Of a DNA stretch of 9,316 nucleotides, positions 1-7,079 are shown in pieces; the first letter of the stretch is position 1; each line of letters opens with the position of its first letter. This DNA is from Aestuariicoccus sp032586235. GTDB taxonomy: Bacteria; Pseudomonadota; Alphaproteobacteria; Rhodobacterales; Rhodobacteraceae. The notes under the pieces are model-generated. The model was not told the origin of the DNA. It did no database searches and saw only the letters and a program-made list of their open reading frames with translations. Location of the stretch: positions 1 through 9,316 of the forward strand of contig NZ_JAWHTD010000076.1 in the NCBI RefSeq assembly GCF_032586235.1, read 5' to 3'. A program made the translations under genes and the position numbers.

Positions 1-6
1 GTATGA

Positions 7-1683
7 TCATATCACGATTCTTTCTCGCTGAAGCAGACCGACTGGAAGTCGGTGGGTTTGCTCCAGAGCGTGGATACCAAAGACGCCAGTTATCCGGACG
101 CCACCCGCGATGCCGGAGACGGCGATATCGAACTCTGAGACGCCGCTCAGGTCCACCGTGTCCATGCCGAGACCGCCTGTGATCGTGTCGGCGCCGCCCC
201 CAGCGGCGATCACGTCGTCCCCCGCGCCGCCATCCAACGCATCGTCGCCCGCGCCGCCCTCCAGCGTGTCATTCCCGTCATCGCCAAGGATCGTGTCATC
301 ACCGCCGCCGCCCGTCAGAATCTCAGAGGCATCGGTGCCGACCAGCAGAAGACCCGGCGTCACAACGATCTCCTCTAGCGACCCAATCACCTCTTCGACC
401 GAACCGAACCCGTCTTTGTAGGTGACCGCGACTGAAAGCAGGGCGCCGACATCCGCGGTCACCACGGCATAAGTTGCCTCCGTAGCCCCAAGGATGTCGA
501 GTCCGTCGCGGAGCCACTGGTAGGCAAAGTCACCCAAGCCGTCAGGGTCGGACAGCGCCGCAGTCTCCGCCATCAGGGTTGCCCCCACCTCGGGCAAACC
601 GGATACCAGAACCTCTCCAACCGGGGGGAAATTTCCCGGCACCCCAGTTAGCGTGACGCTGCCGCCGTCGCCCAGACGCACCACCCGGTCGCCCTCATCG
701 CTCACCCCTGCCGTGACGGCGTCCCATTCCTCCTCGGAGAGCCTTCCGAAATCGAGAATGTCCTCACCCAGGACGAAATCAGTGATCGTGTCATTGCCCA
801 TCCCTGTGTCGAGCACGAAGAAGTCCGACCCCGCTCCCCCGGTGAGGATATCGTCGCTGCCCCCCGGCGCTATGGTATCGCCCAGCCCGCTGCCCAGCAG
901 AACCTCGCTCCGCACATCGCCGCGCACGTAGAGTGGCACCTCTGGCGTGAAGAGAGAGGGCTGCGTAAGAAAGCCTTCATAGTTCACGGTTCCGGAGCGG
1001 TTCAGATCATCCGCCGCGTCGAGAACCAGGCCCTCGATGATCTCCGGCGATGTGGTGGCGAAATAGTTCTCGGTCGCGTCGAGGTCGTAAACCATGCTGG
1101 TCGGAAGGTCGATCGCCAACGATCCGTCTGGTACGGAGAAGGTGTTGCCGCGCAGAAGGATGGCGTCGTTAGGATTGTGCCAAGCAACGATGGCCCCCAT
1201 CGCGGAGCCGAGATTCGGCTGGGTTGGCTCGAAGAACGCGTTGTCACGCACGATGACGCTGTTTATCGCGCCGATGGACAGCCCCGCGGAATGCGAGAAC
1301 AGGTTACGTTCAAAACTGCTGGTCGCCGTCGGATAGTGAACGATGAACCCGCCTACGCCCTCGAACGTGCTGTCGGCCACCTGAAACGACCCCCAACCCG
1401 GTCCATCTAGGAAAGCCCCGCCTTCGAACTCGGCGTGGAAAATGTCTATACGTCCGCCCGGTACTGCATAGTCAGCTCGCAATCGAACGGTGGTTTCACT
1501 GAAATGCACCGGGCTTTCGCTTGATCCAAGCACACGCATCGATCCGAAAACCTCAAATTCACCGCCAACGACGGTCGCTCCCGCTTCGATGGTGAGCGTT
1601 ACGTTGTGCCCGATCTGAACAACACCATCTAGCACCCTGGTGCTGCCGGCATCCCACGTCGCATTTTCTGTGATGATCAACAT
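7..1683 (-). CDS. RTX calcium-binding / beta-helix protein, C-terminus apparently replaced
   Basis: Probably a secreted RTX (hemolysin-type calcium-binding) protein, exported in this family by type I secretion. Numbered from a GTG at 1728, residues ~20-250 are a Gly/Asn-rich repetitive stretch resembling a right-handed parallel beta-helix. Residues ~273-330 form a first RTX block, with GGAGSDFF then GMGNDTITDF as in serralysin C-terminal domains. Residues ~370-455 look like a bacterial Ig-like repeat (Y-x-W-L-R-D-G core). Residues ~468-525 are a second RTX block with about six GGxGxD-type nonapeptides. I chose the ATG at 1683 because AAGG lies just upstream, whereas the GTG at 1728 has no visible ribosome binding site. 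The product would be 558 residues. The last ~24 residues (after GVRITGV) do not resemble RTX or a type I secretion tail and contain a DNA hairpin, so the native end is probably missing. No catalytic site was recognised; the specific role is unknown. Confidence 0.85.
   Translation of the reverse strand: MLIITENATWDAGSTRVLDGVVQIGHNVTLTIEAGATVVGGEFEVFGSMRVLGSSESPVHFSETTVRLRADYAVPGGRIDIFHAEFEGGAFLDGPGWGSFQVADSTFEGVGGFIVHYPTATSSFERNLFSHSAGLSIGAINSVIVRDNAFFEPTQPNLGSAMGAIVAWHNPNDAILLRGNTFSVPDGSLAIDLPTSMVYDLDATENYFATTSPEIIEGLVLDAADDLNRSGTVNYEGFLTQPSLFTPEVPLYVRGDVRSEVLLGSGLGDTIAPGGSDDILTGGAGSDFFVLDTGMGNDTITDFVLGEDILDFGRLSEEEWDAVTAGVSDEGDRVVRLGDGGSVTLTGVPGNFPPVGEVLVSGLPEVGATLMAETAALSDPDGLGDFAYQWLRDGLDILGATEATYAVVTADVGALLSVAVTYKDGFGSVEEVIGSLEEIVVTPGLLLVGTDASEILTGGGGDDTILGDDGNDTLEGGAGDDALDGGAGDDVIAAGGGADTITGGLGMDTVDLSGVSEFDIAVSGIAGGVRITGVFGIHALEQTHRLPVGLLQRERIVI
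37..53. repeat. Perfect 7-bp inverted repeat in the foreign tail of the RTX gene
   Basis: ACCGACT at 37-43 and AGTCGGT at 47-53 are exact reverse complements around a 3-base spacer. The hairpin lies in the part of the RTX reading frame that no longer looks like RTX sequence. It could mark the edge of a small inserted repeat or a rearrangement. There is no T-run, so it is not a typical terminator. Confidence 0.45.
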
Positions 1684-1770
1684 CGCCTTCGCCGCCTGAG
1701 TTTGATCCTGAGACTTGATACAAGGCACAGAGCGGCGTCGTAATTGACTGAAATCATCTAGGGTCAGGAT
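1684..1770. other. Upstream region of the RTX gene bordering the IS scar
   Basis: A short stretch between the RTX start and the stop codon of the IS427-type transposase fragment. Bases ~1745-1770, ending just before the transposase stop, resemble the terminal region next to the transposase stop in IS427-group elements, but no clear terminal inverted repeat or target duplication can be defined. The natural promoter of the RTX gene may have been disturbed by the insertion. No convincing -35/-10 pair was seen. Confidence 0.3.
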
Positions 1771-1899
1771 TCATAACCAGTAGATGACGGTTGCGGCGAG
1801 AGCGATGGCCGACAGGAAGACTTTTGGACAACGGTCATAGCGGGTCGCAACGCGCCTCCAGTCCTTGAGCCTGCCGAACATGATTTTAATGCGGTTCCC
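1771..1899 (-). pseudogene. IS5 family (IS427 group) transposase, C-terminal fragment
   Basis: Reading leftwards to the TGA at 1771-1773, the frame gives NRIKIMFGRLKDWRR, then VATRYDRCPKVFLSA, then IALAATVIYWL and stop. This is the characteristic C-terminus of IS427-group IS5 transposases (R-N-R-I-E-x-M-F-x-x-L-K, then T-R-Y-D). The Lys after NRI stands where family members usually carry the Glu of the DDE triad (recalled alignment), so even that residue seems changed. Everything upstream of about 1897 belongs to another element. Non-functional. Confidence 0.8.
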
Positions 1900-2023
1900 G
1901 CTCGAACCATTCCCAGTCGATCAGCGCAGCGAGCTTCACCAGCTCGTGCCGCATGTCGATCAAATCGACCAAGCGCGGGCGCAGCAGGTCGTCCTGTTCC
2001 GGAGCGCGGTCGCGATGCTTCAT
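1886..2023 (-). pseudogene. IS5 family transposase (second subgroup), N-terminal fragment
   Basis: From the ATG at 2021-2023 the frame encodes 45 residues beginning MKHRDRAPEQDDLLRPRL and containing DLIDMRHELVKLAALIDWEWFERE, given here only as its recognisable core. This resembles the N-terminus of IS5-subgroup transposases, in which a helix ending in IDW-x-x-F-E-R-E-W is typical. After FERE the sequence switches to the IS427-type C-terminus in another frame and stops at 1886-1888. Upstream of the ATG is a 10-bp inverted repeat that may belong to the element's end. Confidence 0.7.
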
Positions 2024-2038
2024 GGGAAGATCCGAAAT

Positions 2039-2074
2039 TGCAGGGTTTTCAATGGAATCCTATGAAACCCTGCA
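2039..2074. repeat. Strong inverted repeat upstream of the IS5 N-terminal fragment
   Basis: TGCAGGGTTT at 2039-2048 is the exact reverse complement of AAACCCTGCA at 2065-2074. With one bulged base the stem extends by two more pairs around an ~11-base loop. It sits where the left terminal region of the IS should be. It could be the IS terminal repeat duplicated in opposite orientation, a hairpin blocking read-through into the transposase, or a remnant of two abutting IS ends. Confidence 0.5.
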
Positions 2075-2131
2075 GGCCAAAGCCAACAAAATAAGACATT
2101 TCTCACATAAATTCAGAGCGTTGGGCGTTGT

Positions 2132-2353
2132 TCAGACCCGACCAATTACTGCGTCGAGAAGATCGTCCTGCGTGTTGATGTTATCTTGGGGAGGGCTAAG
2201 ACCGTGACCGGGCATGTCCACATAAATGCGCTTCCACCCGTCGCATTGCTCAAAGACAGGCTCCAAGCTCTCCATCATGTGGCGGTGGTCCAGCGTGGAG
2301 CCGTGCAGGATTAAAACAGGCCTACCGTCTCCCTTTATCACATGATGTAGCAT
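2132..2353 (-). pseudogene. Alpha/beta hydrolase, N-terminal fragment
   Basis: The first ~70 residues of an alpha/beta-hydrolase-fold protein. VLILHGSTLDHRHM (oxyanion-hole HG motif) is followed about 35 residues later by IYVDMPGHGLSPP. Family members are usually 230-300 residues. The fragment lacks the nucleophile elbow (G-x-S-x-G), the acidic residue and the catalytic His, so it cannot be an active hydrolase. The ATG at 2351-2353 is well supported by AGGAGG about 9 bases upstream. Homology appears to end near 2140, about 65 bases from the IS5 scar, so insertion/deletion there probably removed the rest. It lies 128 bases downstream of the large regulator on the same strand and may once have been in its operon or regulon. 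Substrate unknown. Confidence 0.75.
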
Positions 2354-2481
2354 TTTTTGGTGTCCTCCTGCGGGAAATCTAACCTCGCAAAAGTAGTTGG
2401 TCTAACGTGATGTTTTCGCGGCGCTGCTGGCCGTGGAATACGCCTTCGTGTCTGTGCTGTCCTGGGAGGCGGTTGTAGTAA
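2354..2481. other. Gap between regulator stop and hydrolase start
   Basis: 128 bases between two minus-strand genes. It carries the hydrolase ribosome binding site (AGGAGG on the minus strand, about 2362-2367). I see no strong rho-independent terminator, no convincing promoter and no GACG 11-bp repeat of the kind found at 6549 and 8516. Co-transcription with the regulator is possible but not demonstrated. Confidence 0.4.
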
Positions 2482-5400
2482 TCAGGCCAGAAGGTTAGCG
2501 TCTAGCGTTTCCAGCCAGAACCACATCTCCATTTCGCGGTACATCCTGGCAGCATTGCCGAGGCTGGCGCGCGCTTTGTCCGCTTCGGCCAGAAGCAGTT
2601 GAACTTTCCCCAGTCCATTATGACAGTGGGCTGCGAGCGGACGCATTTCGAGTTTATCTGCCAGAAGCAGAGCGCTTGTGTAATGCTGATGGGCCTGTTC
2701 CGGATCGCCGCCCCGTGCGGCAGCTTCGGCCAAGATGTGCAACGCACCAGCTTCACCCGTTCTGTGGCCGGAGTTCTCGGCCAGGCTCAATGCGCGCCCT
2801 GCCAGATCAATCGTATCTTCAAGCCGGCCTGCCAAGACGCTGGCATGCCCCAGGGGCACAAGGAATAGCGACAGCCCAAGTTGATGGTTCATCTTGTCGA
2901 AGACACCGACGGCCTGCTCCAGCAGAGGCAACCCCTCGTGGGTTCGATCCGTCAGAGCATAGGCATACCCAAGAGAGCCGCTGTGCGCCGCGACCATGAA
3001 TGGAAAATCGAATTGCTTGGACAGGCCCAGTCCTCGCTCCAGCAGATTGATCGCAGGTGCAAAGTCACCGCGTGCCAGGTGCAAGTCTGCAAGACACCAA
3101 TACGCCACGGACATGCCGTAGGGGTCGTCCGCGCCGTGCGCACGATTGACAGCTTCCTCACCATGGACGATGCCGCGTTCGAACTCCCCTCGAACTGCTT
3201 TGACTTTTGTCAGGTAGGAACGCGCGGTTATGTCAGGGATCTGCATGACCACGAACGGCTTGTCGATCGGACCTTCGTCAAGAAGTTCCAGCACATCGAG
3301 AAACAAGCGCTCTGCCTTTCGGTAATCCGTGACCGTGAAGAAATTTGTCCCCAGCAGCAACGTTGCTTCTACAAGCAGACGTGGGTCTTCCAGTGACGTG
3401 GCAAGACTGCGTGCCTCCTCACCGAATTTGATCGCTTCTTTTGATTTTCCGCTCAACCATAAGGACTGACACATGTGCGTGCAGAACTGGCATTGTCTCA
3501 GCGGGTCGTCGAGTTTCTCGATCAAGGTCCTGGCTTCGAGCAGATAGTCGACGGCCCGGCCAAACTCGCCCAGCGGGGTCAGCGCAGTCTTCATCTCGAA
3601 CCGCAGATCGACCGCCTGCTGTAAGGTCTCGCGGTTGTCCGGCAGGCGATCAAGGGCATGAAGGGCTTGATCGAGGAAGTCGGCGCTTTCCCGGTTTGCC
3701 CATCGTTTCTGCGCCGCTCTGCTGGCATCCACCCAGTACTGAACGGCCTCGACGGTCCGCCCCGCCTTTGAAAGGTGATATGCGACAATGCCTGCCGAAT
3801 TCCCCGGATGGCCAGAGGCCTGCCCGATCAACTCCTCCGCAATCGTCGAGTGCAGCTGTCGGCGCTGGTCCTTGAGAATCATGCCATAGGCCGCATCGCA
3901 GATCAGTATATGCGTAAAGGAATAGCTGGCGTTCGGCGGCGTCCCTCTCCGGGAAATCAGGCCCGACGCCATCATGCGTTCAAACGCGGCATTCAGACTG
4001 ACAGGCTCCAGGCCCAGCAGCGACGCCATCAGGGCATGGGAGAACTCGCGTCCGACTACTGATCCTGCCATTGCGACTTCCTTTATCTCACCAAGCTGGT
4101 CGAGACGGGCGATCAGGGACGATTGCAGCGTGGTCGGTATGTCCAGCAGGCCTTCGACCCCATTCACGTCAGCCGAGCCTTCCGACAACCCGCTTTCCAT
4201 CATGTGCTTTGTCAGTTCGCTGAGGAACAGAGGCACACCATCAGCTCGGTCGACAATCTGTTCGATGACGGACTCCGGAATTCGCGTACGCCGAGTGATG
4301 CCGGAGACGAGTCCGAAACTTTCACGGCGGTCGAGACGACTGAGGTTCAAAGTGGTCACATGCGGCTGACCGACCCACATCGGCTGATGTTCCGGGCGCA
4401 TCGTGATGATCATGAGTACCCGAAGCTGCGGGATGCGGGCAATCATCCGGTCCAGAAGATCCAGCGACGTCGGGTCGATCCAGTGGATATCTTCGAACAG
4501 CATCACGACGGGACCTTGCGCCGCGACGCTTTCGAGCCAGGCGAGGCAGGCAGAAAGCACCATCTCGCGCTTCTGTGCCGGGGTTCCCGGGGGCACCGGA
4601 TACCGCGCGTCCGCGGGCAACATCAGAATCTCGCCCAGCAGGGCCACGTCACGGGTCGGATCAGACGAGTGAGGACCGATCATGGCATTGAGCGTCTCAT
4701 ACTTTTCGGCCAAGCTTCGCGCGGAGAACGCGTTTGAATTCCATTCAAGCGAGCTTACAAATGGGTGCAGCGGCCGCATGCCGTGACGAGAACAGAAGAA
4801 CCGAAACCGGGACGACCGATCCGGGTCCAGTTTTTGCAACAGGTCTTCGGCAAGGCGGGACTTGCCGATTCCGGGCTCGCCCGAGACCAGGACGACGCGC
4901 CCGTTGCCGTCCTTGGCTTGATCCCAACGCCGGAGCAGCAGATCGACATCTTCCTGCCGACCCACAAGGGGGGGGGGCCGCGGCCCTTCCGTTTTCTGGC
5001 GGTTGGCAAGGAGCCTTTCGCCGCACAGCTGCAACGCCCCTGTTCGGGACGCGCGCTGTCCGGATGTGTCCATATCGATGGCGCGAAACTCGAAGCGCTC
5101 CCCGAGCAACAGCCGGGTATTCCGTGATACCACAACCTGACCGGGTGCGGCCAAGGCTTGCATCCCGGCTGCGCGGCCGGGGGCCTGGCCATTTGCAAAG
5201 GGACGCTCCGTGTGATCGACGCCATTTCCGTTAGCGACGACCACCAGTCCGGTGGCAATGCCCACGCGCGCCCTTATTCCTGCCTCGGCAAATGCATCCA
5301 TTCCATCGACCGCCTCGACAAGGGCGAGGCCGGCGCGGGCGGCTTGAACGGCATCATCCTCGTGGGTCGTAGGGTAGCCAAGGTAGATGTGCACCGCGTC

Positions 5401-6468
5401 AACCGACGACGGCGCGACATGGCCGCCAAAGCTGAAGGCAACGTCCTGCGCCAGTTTCCTGAAACTTGCGAAAAGCGCGCCCGCCTCTTCGGGATCGTCT
5501 GGTCGCGAATTCTGTGCCGCGCCGCCGAGGCCGCAAACGAGGATCGAAACCTGCCGGCGTAGCGATGCGGCAAGGTCCGGCACCCCTGGCCGCCGGGCCG
5601 CTTCTCGCGGCCCACCTTGAAAAGTCTCGGCAACGGGCGTCACGTCGCGGTCTTTTCGCAACGGAGGCGCCGGGACAGCAGGCCGTGATGGCTCCAAATG
5701 GGCGGCCGCCCCGGGATCACGTTCACCTTCGCCCCCGCTCTTGTTGCCAGATTCGAAGACAATCGACCGCGTCTCGGAGTCGGGCTCGGTGTCCAGCTCT
5801 GCCTTCAGAAATGCAGCAAGGTCCTGAAAGTGCTTGATCGCCTCGGACCTTCGTCCGGTCGCGACCAGGGAGCTCAGCACCAGACGGTGGGCATCCTCCC
5901 TGAACCTGTTGAATGCCGCGGCCCGCCGACCAAGACGCAATGCTTCCTCGGCCTGCCCGGTGGCCAGCTCGCGTCCACCCTGCTGCACCATTGCGCCGAT
6001 AGCGCGTTCGGACAGCCGTTCACGTTCCGCGATCAACCAGTCGGTCCAGGCAAACTCGTTCACAAATACATCGTCTAGCAAAGGCCCGTCATAAAGGTCT
6101 GCGGCAGCCGCAATCGAACTGGCGCTGTTGATTGTCAACAATCTGTCCAGGCTGACCGCATCGCACTCAAGCATGCGTCGCGCCAAGGTGATTGCCCCCG
6201 CCTCGCTGACGATCACAGTGGATCCCAAGACCTGACGGATCCGCGACAAGGCCTGACGCAGGTTGTGGCGCGCCCTTTCATCGTTGCTGGAGCCCCATAG
6301 CAATGTTGCCAGCTTCTCGCGAGATTGTGGCACGGGCGCGGTACATGCGAGGTACGTCAGCAGGCACGCGTGCTTGCGCGTCGGAAAATCCAGGACCCGG
6401 TCCGATTGCGACAGATGAAAGCCACCAAGGACTTTCAGTCGGAGCGCTGGGCGATCGTTTGTATCCAT
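2482..6468 (-). CDS. Large SARP/BTAD regulator with cyclase-like, AAA/NTPase and TPR domains
   Basis: A 1328-residue cytoplasmic regulator. Residues ~9-95 are an OmpR/PhoB-type winged helix as in SARP proteins, followed by the BTAD helical domain (~100-238). A Pro/Ala/Gly-rich linker (~240-300) leads to a class III adenylate/guanylate-cyclase-like domain (~304-465), recognisable from RRQVSILV, HEDDAVQAARAGLALVEA and RVGIATGLVVV. A signal-transduction NTPase follows from ~501, with Walker A GEPGIGKS at 530-537 and Walker B VVMLFED ending at D660. Residues ~890-1328 are helical TPR-like repeats. The first metal-binding Asp of active cyclases (F-x-D-L) is replaced by Gly313; the second, D357, is kept in an atypical context. 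Cyclase activity is therefore unlikely and the domain may be a sensor. The ATG at 6468 has GGAGAG about 7 bases upstream. A C10 tract lies at codons 498-501. In family terms this is AfsR-like: nucleotide-controlled DNA binding. The signal and targets are unknown, but the nearby GACG repeats are candidate sites. Confidence 0.9.
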   Translation of the reverse strand: MDTNDRPALRLKVLGGFHLSQSDRVLDFPTRKHACLLTYLACTAPVPQSREKLATLLWGSSNDERARHNLRQALSRIRQVLGSTVIVSEAGAITLARRMLECDAVSLDRLLTINSASSIAAAADLYDGPLLDDVFVNEFAWTDWLIAERERLSERAIGAMVQQGGRELATGQAEEALRLGRRAAAFNRFREDAHRLVLSSLVATGRRSEAIKHFQDLAAFLKAELDTEPDSETRSIVFESGNKSGGEGERDPGAAAHLEPSRPAVPAPPLRKDRDVTPVAETFQGGPREAARRPGVPDLAASLRRQVSILVCGLGGAAQNSRPDDPEEAGALFASFRKLAQDVAFSFGGHVAPSSVDAVHIYLGYPTTHEDDAVQAARAGLALVEAVDGMDAFAEAGIRARVGIATGLVVVANGNGVDHTERPFANGQAPGRAAGMQALAAPGQVVVSRNTRLLLGERFEFRAIDMDTSGQRASRTGALQLCGERLLANRQKTEGPRPPPLVGRQEDVDLLLRRWDQAKDGNGRVVLVSGEPGIGKSRLAEDLLQKLDPDRSSRFRFFCSRHGMRPLHPFVSSLEWNSNAFSARSLAEKYETLNAMIGPHSSDPTRDVALLGEILMLPADARYPVPPGTPAQKREMVLSACLAWLESVAAQGPVVMLFEDIHWIDPTSLDLLDRMIARIPQLRVLMIITMRPEHQPMWVGQPHVTTLNLSRLDRRESFGLVSGITRRTRIPESVIEQIVDRADGVPLFLSELTKHMMESGLSEGSADVNGVEGLLDIPTTLQSSLIARLDQLGEIKEVAMAGSVVGREFSHALMASLLGLEPVSLNAAFERMMASGLISRRGTPPNASYSFTHILICDAAYGMILKDQRRQLHSTIAEELIGQASGHPGNSAGIVAYHLSKAGRTVEAVQYWVDASRAAQKRWANRESADFLDQALHALDRLPDNRETLQQAVDLRFEMKTALTPLGEFGRAVDYLLEARTLIEKLDDPLRQCQFCTHMCQSLWLSGKSKEAIKFGEEARSLATSLEDPRLLVEATLLLGTNFFTVTDYRKAERLFLDVLELLDEGPIDKPFVVMQIPDITARSYLTKVKAVRGEFERGIVHGEEAVNRAHGADDPYGMSVAYWCLADLHLARGDFAPAINLLERGLGLSKQFDFPFMVAAHSGSLGYAYALTDRTHEGLPLLEQAVGVFDKMNHQLGLSLFLVPLGHASVLAGRLEDTIDLAGRALSLAENSGHRTGEAGALHILAEAAARGGDPEQAHQHYTSALLLADKLEMRPLAAHCHNGLGKVQLLLAEADKARASLGNAARMYREMEMWFWLETLDANLLA
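4968..4977 (-). repeat. C10 homopolymer in the regulator coding sequence
   Basis: Ten G on the given strand (ten C in the coding strand) span codons 498-500 (Pro-Pro-Pro) and the first base of Leu501. This is immediately before LVGRQ, the start of the NTPase domain. A gain or loss of one base would frameshift the gene after the cyclase-like domain. Such tracts act as slippage switches in some bacterial contingency genes, and are also common sites of sequencing error. As given, the frame is intact. Confidence 0.9.
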
Positions 6469-6548
6469 TTCGGCTCTCCGAAAACCCGCATCAGACGGTC
6501 ACCCGCCGCGATCCGGGAACCGCACGATATTTCCTGATGTTAAACGAT

Positions 6549-6577
6549 TAGACGGACTGATGACGACGCATAGACGG
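6549..6577 (+). promoter_or_regulatory. Triple GACG direct repeat, 11-bp period (candidate SARP operator, site 1)
   Basis: Heptamers TAGACGG (6549-6555), ATGACGA (6560-6566) and TAGACGG (6571-6577) are separated by 4-base spacers. The GACG cores therefore start at 6551, 6562 and 6573, exactly one DNA turn apart. SARP/OmpR-type regulators are known to bind 7-bp direct repeats with 4-bp spacing. The site begins 81 bases upstream of the start of the SARP-type gene on the opposite strand and points rightwards toward lrgA. It could serve autoregulation, the rightward unit, or both. A matching copy lies at 8516-8544. Confidence 0.6.
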
Positions 6578-7079
6578 TTCAACGAATAGCTTTCCACCAA
6601 ACTGACAGGATGGGAAGCCCCCGAGCTACTCCCAGGATTGGAAGAATTGCAATGGCTCTTACATCATCAGTGACCTGCAACGGCTTGCGCGGACACAAGA
6701 GCAAAACCTCGTGTCGCGTGCTCCCGACACCGGAGCTTCGCGCCCGATTTCGAAAGCGCATGCCATCCGTTGGAAGCTTGCCGGATGCCGACGGCATAGC
6801 CATCGGCAATCTGAGCATGCCGCAGTCTGAGGTCCGAAGGCTACCCCAATCGGGAACGCGCCGTTCAGGGGGAATCGCGACAGAAAGCCCCCGGCAAGGG
6901 ACTATCGTGAGAGTCGATCGCAACCTTCACGGGCAGCGGCTCATCTGTGGAGATAACGGAAACCAAGTCCGGTATTCGTACGAGCGTAACTTTGGAATTT
7001 TTCCGGCGTCTGGGGTACCAGCCTTCGGCTGCCTATCGCTTCCGGGCGGTGACGGCATCGCAGCGACCGCGAGCGCTAA
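6578..7079. other. 500-base region between operator site 1 and lrgA, no recognised gene
   Basis: No protein family is recognised on either strand. The plus strand has an open frame ending at 7083 (described separately), and the minus strand has one of ~114 codons with only a TTG start near 6923. An imperfect hairpin lies at 6778-6809 (TTGCCG with CGGCAA, plus three inner pairs past one bulged base). The first ~30 bases (6578-6605) continue the similarity to the region downstream of site 2. The stretch may be a long leader or a decayed gene; I see no clear -10/-35. Confidence 0.4.

Larger units (their letters stand above)
1745..2075 (-). mobile_element. Composite scar of two IS5-family elements
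   Basis: The segment holds the C-terminal end of one IS5-family transposase (1771 to about 1897) joined directly to the N-terminal start of a different IS5-family transposase (about 1892 to 2023). Both are on the minus strand but in different frames. The middle of both transposases, including the DDE catalytic core, is absent, so neither part can be active. The outer limits are approximate: the left limit is placed where the sequence stops resembling the RTX upstream region, and the right limit at the end of a strong inverted repeat (2039-2074). It lies between an RTX gene and a hydrolase stub that ends abruptly, suggesting insertion followed by deletion. Confidence 0.65.

Noticed and set aside
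180..320. CRISPR-like or satellite-like tandem repetition
   Set aside because: The periodicity comes from GGxGxD nonapeptide codons of the RTX domain; there are no conserved repeats with unique spacers.
110..931. Plus-strand Ser/Pro-rich frames opposite the RTX gene
   Set aside because: Low-complexity antisense images of the Gly-Asp-rich RTX repeats.
2599..6094. Many plus-strand open frames opposite the regulator, for example 2881-3396, 3441-3875 and 4123-4737
   Set aside because: All are antisense to a 1328-residue gene with clear domains and have no recognisable protein features; they are by-products of GC-rich codon bias.
6493..6498. A further AGACGG near the regulator start as a fourth operator repeat
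   Set aside because: It is 57 bases from the nearest repeat, not a multiple of 11, so it is out of phase with the triple repeat.
6579..6923. Minus-strand frame of 114 codons between the regulator and lrgA
   Set aside because: Starts with TTG without a ribosome binding site and shows no domain or coding bias I could recognise.
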